From: JAGLCY01 sp965369705
Lineage (GTDB): Bacteria; Krumholzibacteriota; Krumholzibacteriia; LZORAL124-64-63
Direction of reading: 5' to 3'
DNA length: 29,913 nt
Assembly (NCBI GenBank): GCA_965369705.1
Contig: CBDURF010000020.1
Coordinates: 1 to 29,913 of the forward strand
Positions 1 through 8,267 of the stretch are shown here, one piece after another. Every line of letters starts with the position of its first letter. Position 1 is the first letter of the stretch. The position numbers and the translations under genes are program-made. A model generated the notes under the pieces. It searched no databases, was not told where the DNA came from, and saw only the letters and a list, made by a program, of their open reading frames with translations.

Positions 1-1
1 C

Positions 2-976
2 GGGATGTCCGGCCGCAACCTCAAGGACGTGGACCTGGGCATACCCCTGGGCAGGATGTCGGTGGTCACCGGGGTCTCGGGGTCGGGCAAGAGTACGGCC
101 GTGCACGACACCCTCTACCGCGCCCTGGCCGCACTGAAGCATCGTGCCCGCCGCCGTCCCGAGCCTTTCCGGGAAATCGTCGGCGCCGAACACCTCCATT
201 CCGTGGTGCTGGTCGACCAATCCCCCATCGGCAGGTCGTCCCGGTCAACGCCCGCGACCTACACCGGGATCTACAACCACATCCGCCGGATCTTTGCCCA
301 AACGAGTCTGGCGCGTCTGCGCGGGTACGATTCAGGCCGTTTCAGCTTCAATACGGCCGGCGGCCGTTGCCCGGTCTGTGAGGGCGCGGGCCGGCGGCGG
401 TTGACGATGGATTTCCTGCCCGATGTCGAGGTGATCTGCGAGGAATGCGCCGGGCGGCGGTTCGACCGGGAGACCCTCGAGGTCCATTTCAAGGGTTGCG
501 ACATCGCGCGGATCCTGGAAATGACCGTGGAAGAGGCCCGCGACGTGCTGGCCAACATTCCCGCGTGCCGCAAGATCCTGGACGTGATGCACGGCGTGGG
601 CCTGGATTATCTGCGGCTGGGCCAGCCGGGGAACACACTGTCGGGGGGGGAGGCCCAGCGCATCAAACTGGTCAAGGAACTTTCGCGGGGTGGACAGCGA
701 CACACCCTCTACATCCTGGACGAACCCACCACCGGGCTTCATTTCTGCGATGTCGACCGCCTGATGCACGTTCTGGAACAGTTGATCGCACATGACAATA
801 CGGTGATCGTCATCGAACACCACCCGGAGGTGATTCGCCGGGCGGATCACATCTTCGACCTGGGACCCGAGGGAGGAGCGGGCGGCGGGCACCTGGTCGC
901 CAGCGGTAATCTGGACCAGATCATGGCGGTGGACGGGTCCTACACCGGCGCCATGCTGCGGGGACTTTTCACCTGA
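2..976 (+). CDS. uvrA: UvrA-family excinuclease ABC subunit A, C-terminal part (5' truncated by window edge)
   Basis: This is the second ATP-binding half of a UvrA-type protein; the frame is already open at the window edge, so the ATG at 5 is internal. UvrA recognises DNA lesions with UvrB in nucleotide excision repair. Numbering from that ATG, the visible motifs are Walker A (GVSGSGKST, 23-31), the family segment VDQSPIGR (70-77), a zinc module with C122/C125 and C145/C148 (CxxC-x19-CxxC, as in UvrA), the ABC signature LSGGE, and Walker B followed by DEPTTGLH. It ends normally with TGA. Some segments (STPATYTG, CPVCEGAG, GQPGNTLSGGEAQRIKLV) differ from textbook UvrA and resemble UvrA2-like paralogues, so it may not be the housekeeping copy. 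The next gene starts 138 bp downstream and is unrelated. Confidence 0.9.
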   Translation, partial: GMSGRNLKDVDLGIPLGRMSVVTGVSGSGKSTAVHDTLYRALAALKHRARRRPEPFREIVGAEHLHSVVLVDQSPIGRSSRSTPATYTGIYNHIRRIFAQTSLARLRGYDSGRFSFNTAGGRCPVCEGAGRRRLTMDFLPDVEVICEECAGRRFDRETLEVHFKGCDIARILEMTVEEARDVLANIPACRKILDVMHGVGLDYLRLGQPGNTLSGGEAQRIKLVKELSRGGQRHTLYILDEPTTGLHFCDVDRLMHVLEQLIAHDNTVIVIEHHPEVIRRADHIFDLGPEGGAGGGHLVASGNLDQIMAVDGSYTGAMLRGLFT

Positions 977-1114
977 TCATTTCGGTCCGCCCGCCCGGCT
1001 AATTCCCTTGGCGAAAACCGGACCCGGGGTTAGATTTGACCCGATCGTCGGCCGGGCGGATGTCCCCCCGTACCGAGCGCCACCCATCCCGCTTACTGCC
1101 CTGGAGTCCCTTCC

Positions 1115-2263
1115 GTGAGCGAACCCACCAATCTGAAATCCACGCCCCTGACCGCCTGGCATCGCCAGCACGGCGGCAAGATTGTGCCCTTCGCCGGGTT
1201 CGAGATGCCCGTGCAGTACGAGGGAGTTCTGGCCGAGCACCTCTGCGTGCGGGAAAGAGTGGGGCTGTTCGATATCACCCACATGGGGGAAATATTCGTT
1301 TCCGGCCCAGGGGCCGAGACATGGATCGACGGCCTGGTCACCAACCGGGTGGTCGGTGTACGGACCGGGAAGATCGTCTACACCGCCATGTGCAGTGAGA
1401 ACGGCGGGGTGCTGGACGACATGCTGATCTACCGCCTTGGGGAAACCGAGTGGTTGATTGTCTGCAACGCCGCCAATCACGCCAAGATCGGAAGCTGGTT
1501 GGAGAAGAACCTTCCCGGCGCCGGTGTGGAACTGGACGACCGGAGCGACCAGGTGGCCATGATCGCCGTGCAGGGCCCGGACAGCAGGGAACTCGTCCTC
1601 CGGCTCGACGCCCTGGCCGGCAAGGCGGGCGAAGTGGAAGCCCTGGATTTCTATACCGCCTTCGCCCACGCGGGACCGACGGGTCGGTGGATCGTTTCCC
1701 GCACGGGTTACACCGGCGAGCACGGTTATGAGTTGTACGTTCCCAACGAGGACGCGGTCGCCATCTGGGAGGAACTGCTGGTCCGGGGCGAGGATCTGGG
1801 GGTCGCCCCGATCGGCCTGGCCGCCCGCGACACCCTGCGCTTCGAGGTCTGCTACTGTCTCTACGGCCACGAGCTCGAAGAGGACATCACCCCCCTGGAG
1901 GCCGGCATCGGCTGGGCCGTGAAACTCAAAAAGGACGACTTCGTCGGCCGGGCCGCCCTGGTCCGGCAGAAGAAAGAGGGGATTCCCCGTCGGATCGTCT
2001 GCCTCGAAATGACCGGCCGCGGCATCGCCCGGCAGGGGGCCCGCGTCCTGTGCGGGGGCAAGGATATCGGGCTGGTGACCAGCGGCACCTTCAGCCCCAC
2101 TCTCAAGAAACCGCTGGCTCTGGCCCTGGTGGACGCCGCCCTTCCCGAAGGGGATCTGGCGGTGGACATCCGCGGCCGCGAAATCGCATGCCGCATCGTT
2201 TCTTTCCCGTTTCTGTCGGCCCGGACCAAGGGTGATCCGCGGGCCGAAAGGACGCTGCCTTAG
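1115..2263 (+). CDS. gcvT: Glycine cleavage system T protein (aminomethyltransferase)
   Basis: GcvT transfers the aminomethyl carbon from lipoylated GcvH to tetrahydrofolate, releasing ammonia and regenerating dihydrolipoyl-GcvH in the cytoplasm. The 382-residue product has the family's usual size. It shows the N-terminal FAGFEMPVQY segment, the VGLFDITHMGE block (49-59), the GGVLDDM block holding the folate-site aspartate (101/102), ARDTLRFE, and the C-terminal VTSGTFSPTL motif. The start is GTG at 1115, preceded by GGAG at 1103-1106. It heads gcvT-gcvH-gcvPA-gcvPB-lipM-like. The 138-bp region upstream contains a GC-rich inverted repeat (991-999 with 1051-1059), but I see no glycine riboswitch and no convincing promoter there. 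Confidence 0.97.
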   Translation: MSEPTNLKSTPLTAWHRQHGGKIVPFAGFEMPVQYEGVLAEHLCVRERVGLFDITHMGEIFVSGPGAETWIDGLVTNRVVGVRTGKIVYTAMCSENGGVLDDMLIYRLGETEWLIVCNAANHAKIGSWLEKNLPGAGVELDDRSDQVAMIAVQGPDSRELVLRLDALAGKAGEVEALDFYTAFAHAGPTGRWIVSRTGYTGEHGYELYVPNEDAVAIWEELLVRGEDLGVAPIGLAARDTLRFEVCYCLYGHELEEDITPLEAGIGWAVKLKKDDFVGRAALVRQKKEGIPRRIVCLEMTGRGIARQGARVLCGGKDIGLVTSGTFSPTLKKPLALALVDAALPEGDLAVDIRGREIACRIVSFPFLSARTKGDPRAERTLP

Positions 2264-2293
2264 GGACAGCCAAACCTGCAGGAGGCCCATGAC

Positions 2294-2671
2294 ATGGTAC
2301 CGGACGATCGGAAATACACCCAGGAACACGAGTGGATCCTGATCGAGGACGGCCTCGGCACGGTCGGGCTTACCGATTTCGCCGCCGGCGAACTGGGTGA
2401 CGTGGTATTCGTCGAAATGCCCGAGATCGGGGCCGAATTCAGCCAGGGCGACACCGTGGGCACAATCGAATCGGTCAAGGCCGTCGCCGATCTGTACCTT
2501 CCCGTTTCCGGTGAGATCGTCGCGGTCAACGAGGCCGTCGTCGACAATCCCGAAATGGTGAACAGCGACCCCCTGGATGAAGGCTGGTTGCTGAAGGTCA
2601 GGTTGAGCGATCCCACCGAGATTGATCAGCTGCTGGACGCCGCGGCCTACGGCGAACTTCTGGGAGGCTGA
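2294..2671 (+). CDS. gcvH: Glycine cleavage system H protein (lipoyl carrier)
   Basis: GcvH is the lipoylated shuttle that carries the aminomethyl group from the P protein to the T protein. The 125-residue product is the normal size. It starts with the typical YTQEHEW block, contains GLTDFAAGELGDVVFVEMP, and presents the lipoyl lysine as K62 within ESVKA; the C-terminal region around NPEMVNSDPLDEGWL is also typical. A strong ribosome site, AGGAGG at 2280-2285, lies 8 nt before the ATG at 2294. The in-window LipM-like protein is the obvious candidate to acylate K62. Confidence 0.97.
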   Translation: MVPDDRKYTQEHEWILIEDGLGTVGLTDFAAGELGDVVFVEMPEIGAEFSQGDTVGTIESVKAVADLYLPVSGEIVAVNEAVVDNPEMVNSDPLDEGWLLKVRLSDPTEIDQLLDAAAYGELLGG

Positions 2672-2678
2672 CCAGGAC

Positions 2679-4055
2679 ATGCCTTACGTTCCGCATTCAC
2701 CCGCAGACATCCGGGCGATGCTCGAGGTCATCGGCCGACAGGAGATCGGAGATCTTTTCGCCCACCTGCCGGAAGACGTGCGCCTGAGCCGTCCGCTCGA
2801 CCTCTCCCCGGGGCTGACCGAGGAGGAGGTCCGGCGCTACTTCAGGAAGGCGGCCGCGGCCAACCACGGCCAGGACGAATTGGTGTCCTTCCTGGGGGGC
2901 GGGGTGTACGACTCGATCATTCCCGCCGCCATCGACGCGATCAGCTCACGCAGTGAGTTCCTCACGGCCTACACTCCCTACCAACCCGAGGTTTCGCAGG
3001 GCACTCTGCAGGTGATCTACGAATGGCAGTCCTTCATCTGCCGGCTGACGGGACTGGATGTCGCCAACGCCAGCATGTACGACGCCGCGACCGCCCTGAG
3101 CGAAGCCCTTTCGGTCGCCCTGGCCGCCAAGCGGAAGAAGGCGGTCGTGTTGCCGGCGACCCTGAACCCCCGCTACCGGCGCGTCGTCAAGACCATGATG
3201 GCGGGCGAAGGTGTCACGGTCATCGACGCGCCCGCCGGGCCGGCGGGCACCACCGATCCGGCGGCCCTGGCCGAGGTCATGACCGACGACGTGGCTGCCT
3301 GCGTGATCCCGAATCCCAATTATCTCGGACTCGTCGAACCCGTCGATGAGCTTTCCCGGGTGATCAGGGACGCCGGCGCGATTGTGGTGGCGGCCGTCAA
3401 TCCGGTGGCGCTGTCCCTGCTCAAGACCCCCCTCGAATTCGGAGCCGAACTCGCAGTGGGGGAGGCCCAGCCCTTCGGGATCGCACCTTCCTGGGGCGGC
3501 CCCCTGCTCGGGTTCCTGGCCTGCGCCGACAAGCACAAGCGGCGCATTCCCGGCCGTATCGTGGGCCGCACTACCGACAGTCGCGGCCATGAGGGTTACG
3601 TTTTGACCCTCCAGACCCGGGAACAGCACATTCGCCGCGAAAAGGCCACCAGCAACATCTGCAGCAACCAGGCGTTGAACGCCCTGCGGGCGACCGTCTA
3701 CCTGGCCATGCTTGGCGCGGGGGGACTGGCTGAACTGGGTGAAGCCAACCTGACCCGCATTACCGCCCTGCGCCGACGATTATCCGGCATCCCGGGCGTC
3801 AGCCTGCCCTTCGGTGGTCCTGTCTTCAATGAAACCGTGATCCGGCTCACCAGACCGGCCGCGGATTTCCGCGCCTTCGCCCGGGACCAGGGCGTGCTGG
3901 CGGGCATTCCGCTGGAGGGGATCGCCGGCTGCGTCGCGGGGGATCTTCTGGTCTGCGTCACCGAAAAACGCACGGCCGCTGAAATTGAGAACTACGGCCG
4001 GCTGCTGGAGGAATTCCTGTCCGGCGCCACCGATGGAAGGGAGGTGTCCGCATGA
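2679..4055 (+). CDS. gcvPA: Glycine dehydrogenase (decarboxylating) subunit 1, P-protein alpha
   Basis: This is the alpha subunit of the split (heterotetrameric) P protein, which decarboxylates glycine and passes the aminomethyl group to GcvH. The product is 458 residues with FLGGGVYDS (71-79), AYTPYQPEVSQGTLQ (97-111) and ASMYDAATALSEA (131-143), all family hallmarks. As expected for this subunit it lacks the PLP-binding lysine, which is in the next gene. The frame is open back to 2622, but that extension lies inside gcvH. ATG 2679, 7 nt after the gcvH stop and preceded by GGGAGG at 2662-2667, begins the conserved sequence (MPYVPHSPADI). The 3' end overlaps gcvPB by 4 nt (ATGA). Confidence 0.96.
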   Translation: MPYVPHSPADIRAMLEVIGRQEIGDLFAHLPEDVRLSRPLDLSPGLTEEEVRRYFRKAAAANHGQDELVSFLGGGVYDSIIPAAIDAISSRSEFLTAYTPYQPEVSQGTLQVIYEWQSFICRLTGLDVANASMYDAATALSEALSVALAAKRKKAVVLPATLNPRYRRVVKTMMAGEGVTVIDAPAGPAGTTDPAALAEVMTDDVAACVIPNPNYLGLVEPVDELSRVIRDAGAIVVAAVNPVALSLLKTPLEFGAELAVGEAQPFGIAPSWGGPLLGFLACADKHKRRIPGRIVGRTTDSRGHEGYVLTLQTREQHIRREKATSNICSNQALNALRATVYLAMLGAGGLAELGEANLTRITALRRRLSGIPGVSLPFGGPVFNETVIRLTRPAADFRAFARDQGVLAGIPLEGIAGCVAGDLLVCVTEKRTAAEIENYGRLLEEFLSGATDGREVSA

Positions 4056-5578
4056 ACCGGGACAACATGAACCAGGGTGAATCGACCTCCCGCCGTTGGA
4101 ACGCCAGCTTGCCCGATTCCCTGTTCAACAAGGGCGCCGTCGGCCGCCGTGGCCTGACCTTCCCCGCCTGGGACGGCGAACCGGTCGCCGCCGACCTCGC
4201 GGATGCTCTTCCGGTGGCCATGCGGCGCGTCGAGCCCGCCGACTTTCCGGCCCTGAGCGAACCCGAGGTCATGCGGCACTTCACGGAGCTGTCCATTCTC
4301 AACCATCACATAGAGCGCGGCATGTATCCCTTGGGTAGCTGTACCATGAAGTACAATCCACGGGTCAACGAGCAGGTGGCTGCCCTGTCCGGACTGGCGG
4401 ATCTGCATCCCGAACAGGGTCCTGCCGATATCCAGGGATTGCTGGGTGCTCTCAAACACCTTGAGGAGGCCCTCTGTGAGATCACCGGGTTCGCGGCGTG
4501 CAGTCTGATTCCCGCCGCGGGCGCCCACGGGGAATACCTGGGCATGTTGGTGATCCGCGCCCTGCACCTGGCCAACGGGGACACCGACCGGGACGAGATC
4601 CTCATTCCCGATTCGGCCCATGGCACCAACCCCGCCTCCGTGGTGATCGCCGGCATGAAACCCCGCACCATTCCTTCGCGCGCGGACGGTCGCAATGATC
4701 TGGACGCCCTGCGGGAAACCGTTTCCGACCGGACCGCCGGCATCATGATCACCAATCCCAACACCTTGGGTCTGTTCGAGAACGACATCCGGGAAATCGC
4801 CGACATCGTGCACGGGGTGGGTGGACGCCTGTACATGGATGGCGCCAACATGAACGCCATCATGGGGAAGGCCCGGCCCGGCGACATGGGTTTCGACGTG
4901 GTGCACCTGAACCTGCACAAGACCTTCAGCACCCCCCACGGGGGAGGCGGACCCGGCGCCGGACCCATTTGCGTGACCGAGGAACTGGCGGCTTTCCTGC
5001 CCGGGCCCAGGATCACCGTGGCCCCCGGCGGTATCTTCGATCTGGCCGAGGTGCCCGGACCCGACGACCAGGCCATCCATTCCTACTTCGGCAACGTCGG
5101 GGTCTGTCTGCGCGCGTTGGCCTACATCCTGCGCAACGGCGGTGACGGCCTGACCCGGGCCACCGAATGCGCGGTGTTGAACGCGAACTACCTTCTGGCC
5201 AGGCTGCGGGACATCCTGCCGGTGGACCATGCCGATGGGTGCATGCACGAATTCGTGGCCAGCGGCACCCGCTGGAAGGATGAATTCGGGGTTCGTACCC
5301 TGGACATCGCCAAGCGCATGCTCGACTACGGCATCCACGCGCCGACCATCTATTTTCCGCTCATCGTGGAGGAAGCTCTCATGATCGAGCCCACCGAATC
5401 GGAGTCCAAGGAAAGTCTCGATCTGTTCGTGGACGTCATGCGGGCCATCTACCGCGAAGCCGGCGAGGATCCGGCGGTGCTTACGGGCGCTCCGCACACG
5501 ACACCCATCGGGAGGCTGGACGAAACCCGGGCCGCCCGCCAGCCCGACCTGCGCTGGCACGGTCCCTGCAACTGCTAG
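4052..5578 (+). CDS. gcvPB: Glycine dehydrogenase (decarboxylating) subunit 2, P-protein beta
   Basis: The catalytic PLP-binding subunit of the split P protein, 508 residues. The MYPLGSCTMKYNPR block (91-104), PDSAHGTNPAS (186-196), the cofactor-pocket YMDGANMNA (261-269) and the Schiff-base lysine K290 in LNLHKTFSTPHGGGGPG are all present. It is translationally coupled to gcvPA through an ATGA overlap at 4052-4055. Its TAG stop (5576-5578) is followed immediately by the ATG of the acyltransferase gene. Both subunits are intact, so with gcvT and gcvH the window encodes all dedicated glycine cleavage proteins; the shared L protein (dihydrolipoamide dehydrogenase) is not here. Confidence 0.97.
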   Translation: MNRDNMNQGESTSRRWNASLPDSLFNKGAVGRRGLTFPAWDGEPVAADLADALPVAMRRVEPADFPALSEPEVMRHFTELSILNHHIERGMYPLGSCTMKYNPRVNEQVAALSGLADLHPEQGPADIQGLLGALKHLEEALCEITGFAACSLIPAAGAHGEYLGMLVIRALHLANGDTDRDEILIPDSAHGTNPASVVIAGMKPRTIPSRADGRNDLDALRETVSDRTAGIMITNPNTLGLFENDIREIADIVHGVGGRLYMDGANMNAIMGKARPGDMGFDVVHLNLHKTFSTPHGGGGPGAGPICVTEELAAFLPGPRITVAPGGIFDLAEVPGPDDQAIHSYFGNVGVCLRALAYILRNGGDGLTRATECAVLNANYLLARLRDILPVDHADGCMHEFVASGTRWKDEFGVRTLDIAKRMLDYGIHAPTIYFPLIVEEALMIEPTESESKESLDLFVDVMRAIYREAGEDPAVLTGAPHTTPIGRLDETRAARQPDLRWHGPCNC

Positions 5579-6301
5579 ATGGGGTGCTTGCGGGTTTTCT
5601 ACGACGGGGCGGCCACCGGCGCCGTGAACATGGGTCGGGACGCCTCGCTCCTGGCGGGGCACAAGCCGGGCGATGATCCGATCCTGCGCCTTTACCGGTG
5701 GGAACCCGCCGCGGTGACCATCGGCTATAATCAGGACGGCACCGATTTCGATGAAGCCGGCATCCGGGCCGCCGGGTACGACCTTGTCCGGCGACCCACC
5801 GGCGGCCGGGCCATCCTTCACGCCGACGAATTGACCTACGCGGTGATCGGAACCTCTCCCGGCCCGGTGTTCGGCGCCTCCCTGCATGAAACCTACTTGA
5901 AGATCAATCAGGCCCTCCTGGCCTTCCTGGCCGACCTGGGTATCGCCGCCGACATTTCCGCGGGCGAATCACGCGAGGCGGCCCGGGGGTTGGTGTGTTT
6001 TCGGAGCGCCGGCCGTCACGAGATCAGCGTGGGCGGGCGGAAGATCATCGGGTCCGCCCAGCGCCGCACCGGAGGTGTCTTCCTGCAGCACGGCTCCATT
6101 CTGGCCGGACCCCGGCATCTGGAATTGTCGTCCTTCCTCCCGCCGGACGTGAACCGGGATCCCGGGGAACTGGCGGCAGTGACGACCGATCTGGGCCGGT
6201 TGCTCGGCGCTCGGCAGACGGGTGCCGATCTCGAGGCTCTGGCGACCCGCCTGGCGGGGGCTTTCGCCCGCATCCTCGGGTTGGATATCCAGAACCGATA
6301 G
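5579..6301 (+). CDS. lipM: LipM-like octanoyl/lipoyl transferase (BPL_LplA_LipB family)
   Basis: Member of the biotin/lipoate transferase fold, 240 residues, predicted to place octanoyl or lipoyl groups on GcvH. Visible motifs are RLYRWEPAAVTIGYNQ (37-52), RRPTGGRAILHADELTYAV (71-89), and the block with C140 (VCF), GRKIIGSAQRR (153-163) and LQHGSIL (169-175). The Cys-Phe preceding the GRK..GSAQ.R lysine block matches Bacillus LipM, whose cysteine forms the acyl-enzyme intermediate. ATP-dependent LplA ligases lack that cysteine. The ATG at 5579 abuts the gcvPB stop (TAGATG), with no clear separate ribosome site, so translation is probably coupled. Placement at the end of a gcv operon supports GcvH as acceptor. 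An LplA-type ligase activity is the main alternative. Confidence 0.85.
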   Translation: MGCLRVFYDGAATGAVNMGRDASLLAGHKPGDDPILRLYRWEPAAVTIGYNQDGTDFDEAGIRAAGYDLVRRPTGGRAILHADELTYAVIGTSPGPVFGASLHETYLKINQALLAFLADLGIAADISAGESREAARGLVCFRSAGRHEISVGGRKIIGSAQRRTGGVFLQHGSILAGPRHLELSSFLPPDVNRDPGELAAVTTDLGRLLGARQTGADLEALATRLAGAFARILGLDIQNR

Positions 6302-6314
6302 CATGGGAATACGC

Positions 6315-6340
6315 CCGGAGCGAATTCCCGCCCGCTCCGG
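6315..6340 (+). terminator. GC-rich hairpin after the gcv operon (weak terminator candidate)
   Basis: CCGGAGCG (6315-6322) and CGCTCCGG (6333-6340) are perfect reverse complements around a 10-nt loop, 13 nt after the lipM-like stop. No U-tract follows, so it may be a transcript-end stabiliser rather than an intrinsic terminator. It sits just before the next promoter, consistent with an operon boundary. Confidence 0.35.
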
Positions 6341-6346
6341 TCGTGC

Positions 6347-6376
6347 TTGACCGTCCCGGTTCCGGCTCCCTACAAT
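6347..6376 (+). promoter_or_regulatory. Predicted sigma70-type promoter for the ABC importer operon
   Basis: TTGACC (6347-6352), an 18-nt spacer and TACAAT (6371-6376) match the -35 and -10 elements at five of six positions each. Transcription would begin near 6383, about 30 nt before the ATG at 6412. A ribosome site AAGGG (6402-6406) follows. Confidence 0.6.
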
Positions 6377-6411
6377 CAACTCCGTCGGTTATTTCAACTT
6401 GAAGGGATGAG

Positions 6412-7392
6412 ATGATTTCCTGGCTGGCGCGCAGGGTCGCCGTTTCGGCGTTGTTGATTTTCGTTCTGCTATCGGCGGTGTTCTTCATCGTGCGTCTGGC
6501 TCCGGGTGATCCCTTGGACCAGGTCGTGGAGGAGGATCTCGGTCCGGACAACCGGGAACTCATCCGGCGGCAGCTTGGTCTGGATAAATCCCTGTTCCAA
6601 CAATACCTGCACTGGCTGGCCGCCTCGTCGAGGGGCGACTTCGGCACCAGTCTCAGCCAGCAGCGTTCCGTCGGGGGCATCATCGGCGAGGCCCTGCCCG
6701 CCACCCTGCTGCTGACGGTGACCGCCTACGTTCTCCATCTGCTGTTGGCCCTGGCTGCGGCCATGGTCATGGCGGTCCGGTCGGGCCGGGCCCTGGACCA
6801 CTGGATCCAGGGGGTGGGACTAACCTTGTACTCCCTTCCCGCCTTCTGGCTCGGCCTGATGCTGATCATGCTCCTGAGCCGCAAACTGGGTTGGTTTCCC
6901 GCCGGAGGGATGCATGCGCCCGACGCCCGGTATCTCGACTGGTGGGCCTGGCTGGCGGATCTGCTGCGCCACCTTGTGTTGCCGGTTGCCACGCTGGCCC
7001 TGGGTTCATTCATGGGTACGGCGCGCTATCTGCGGACCTCACTCGCCGAGGTGCTCGTCCAGGACTACATCCTGGCGGCCAGGGCGCGTGGACTTTCCGA
7101 GCGCAGGATCCTGTTCCGCCACGCTTTGCGCAATGCCCTGCTGCCCGTGATAACCCTGCTGGGGCTGAGCCTGCCCTTCCTGTTGGGAGGAGCGGTGGTC
7201 GTGGAAGTCGTTTTCGGCTGGCCGGGGATGGGCCGGGTCGCCATCGAGGCCATCTGGGCGCGCGACTATCCGGTGATCATGGCCACCGTGCTGGTGTCGG
7301 CGGTGACGGTTGTCGCAGGTTCCCTGCTCGCCGATATCCTCTACCAGTGGGCCGATCCCCGGGTCCGCCACGCCGGGGAGGAGGTGGCGTGA
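6412..7392 (+). CDS. dppB: ABC transporter permease, DppB/OppB type
   Basis: First inner-membrane permease subunit of a peptide/opine/nickel (PepT) family importer, 326 residues with about six membrane segments. The N-terminal RLAPGDPLD (28-36) and RRQLGLDKSL are typical of DppB/OppB. The cytoplasmic EAA loop that docks the ATPases is seen at about 220-245 (ILAARARGLSERRILFRHAL), followed by VFGWPGMGRVAIEA (268-280). Start ATG 6412 has AAGGG 5 nt upstream. Its TGA overlaps the GTG start of the second permease. Substrate cannot be told from the sequence; peptides are the commonest for this family. Confidence 0.93.
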   Translation: MISWLARRVAVSALLIFVLLSAVFFIVRLAPGDPLDQVVEEDLGPDNRELIRRQLGLDKSLFQQYLHWLAASSRGDFGTSLSQQRSVGGIIGEALPATLLLTVTAYVLHLLLALAAAMVMAVRSGRALDHWIQGVGLTLYSLPAFWLGLMLIMLLSRKLGWFPAGGMHAPDARYLDWWAWLADLLRHLVLPVATLALGSFMGTARYLRTSLAEVLVQDYILAARARGLSERRILFRHALRNALLPVITLLGLSLPFLLGGAVVVEVVFGWPGMGRVAIEAIWARDYPVIMATVLVSAVTVVAGSLLADILYQWADPRVRHAGEEVA

Positions 7393-8267
7393 CCACGCGG
7401 CCATTGACCCACCGGGATTGGCTGACTCCGGGCGACCGTTGGTGGACCGATCCCCGCCTGCGTCCTGGTCTGGCCATCACCCTGGGGCTGGGTCTGCTGG
7501 CGGTGCTGGCTCCCCTCATCGCGCCGGGTGATCCCGCCGCCCTGGGTGCGGCCGCCGACCGGCTGTCGGCGCCATCAGTCAGCCATCTTCTGGGTACCGA
7601 TCTGCTGGGTCGCGATGTCCTGGTGCGCCTGGTGCACGGTAGCCGGGTTTCATTGCTGGTCGGTTGGGTCAGTGTGCTGGTGGCGGTTCTGTTGGGGACG
7701 GCGGTGGGACTGGCCGCGGGCATGGGGCCGCGCTGGCTCGACCGGCTCCTGATGAACACCACGGATGTCTTCCTGGCCTTTCCCCGCATTTTCCTGATTC
7801 TTCTTCTGGTGTCGCTGACGAAACCGTCCCTGCTCCTGGTCATGACGGTGCTGGGCTTGACCGGCTGGATGGGGGTGGCGCGGCTGGTCCGCGCCGAGGC
7901 CCTCAGTCTGCGGGAGCGGGATTTCGTGGCCGCGGCCCGGGGGCTGGGCCTTTCGTCCTGGCGCGTGGCGATCTGGCACGTGCTTCCGAACCTGTTGCCC
8001 ACCGTCATCGTCGCGGCGACCCTGCGCGTGGGCAGCGCCATTCTGGCCGAATCGTTCCTGAGTTTCCTCGGGCTCGGCGCCCAGGAACCCACCGTCAGCT
8101 GGGGCGCCATGATCCAGCAGGGCCGGATCTATCTGTTGGATGGGTGGTGGCTGACGACCTTTCCCGGCCTGGCCATCGCCCTGACGGTTCTTGGTTACAA
8201 CCTGTTGGGCGAAGGACTGCGCCGGCGATTGGACCCTCGGGGCCGTGGGGAGGGTCGCGATGGGTGA
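7389..8267 (+). CDS. dppC: ABC transporter permease, DppC/OppC type
   Basis: Second permease subunit, 292 residues. It shows HLLGTDLLGRDVLVRLVHGSRVSL (66-89), NTTDVFLAFPRIF (123-135), the EAA loop at about 179-204 (FVAAARGLGLSSWRVAIWHV), and ESFLSFLGLGAQEPTVSWG (221-239), all diagnostic of DppC. The frame is open far upstream inside dppB. I chose GTG 7389 because GGGGAGGAGG (7375-7384) lies just ahead, the GTGA overlap is a standard coupling arrangement, and the predicted protein then has normal length. It overlaps the ATPase gene by 8 nt. Confidence 0.92.
   Translation: MTTRPLTHRDWLTPGDRWWTDPRLRPGLAITLGLGLLAVLAPLIAPGDPAALGAAADRLSAPSVSHLLGTDLLGRDVLVRLVHGSRVSLLVGWVSVLVAVLLGTAVGLAAGMGPRWLDRLLMNTTDVFLAFPRIFLILLLVSLTKPSLLLVMTVLGLTGWMGVARLVRAEALSLRERDFVAAARGLGLSSWRVAIWHVLPNLLPTVIVAATLRVGSAILAESFLSFLGLGAQEPTVSWGAMIQQGRIYLLDGWWLTTFPGLAIALTVLGYNLLGEGLRRRLDPRGRGEGRDG

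Noticed and set aside
977..1114. Possible glycine riboswitch or promoter upstream of gcvT
   Set aside because: The conserved glycine aptamer core is absent. TTGACC (1036-1041) has no -10-like sequence at suitable spacing. Only a long-loop GC inverted repeat (991-999/1051-1059) and a GGTCCG/CGGACC pair (984-989/1019-1024) are present.
977..2680. Long minus-strand open frame (567 codons) opposite gcvT and gcvH
   Set aside because: It is the GC-rich antisense shadow of two clearly conserved genes; its translation has no recognisable domain.
3992..5887. Long minus-strand open frame (631 codons) opposite gcvPB
   Set aside because: Antisense shadow of a conserved PLP enzyme; low-complexity, His/Gly/Val-rich translation with no family motif.
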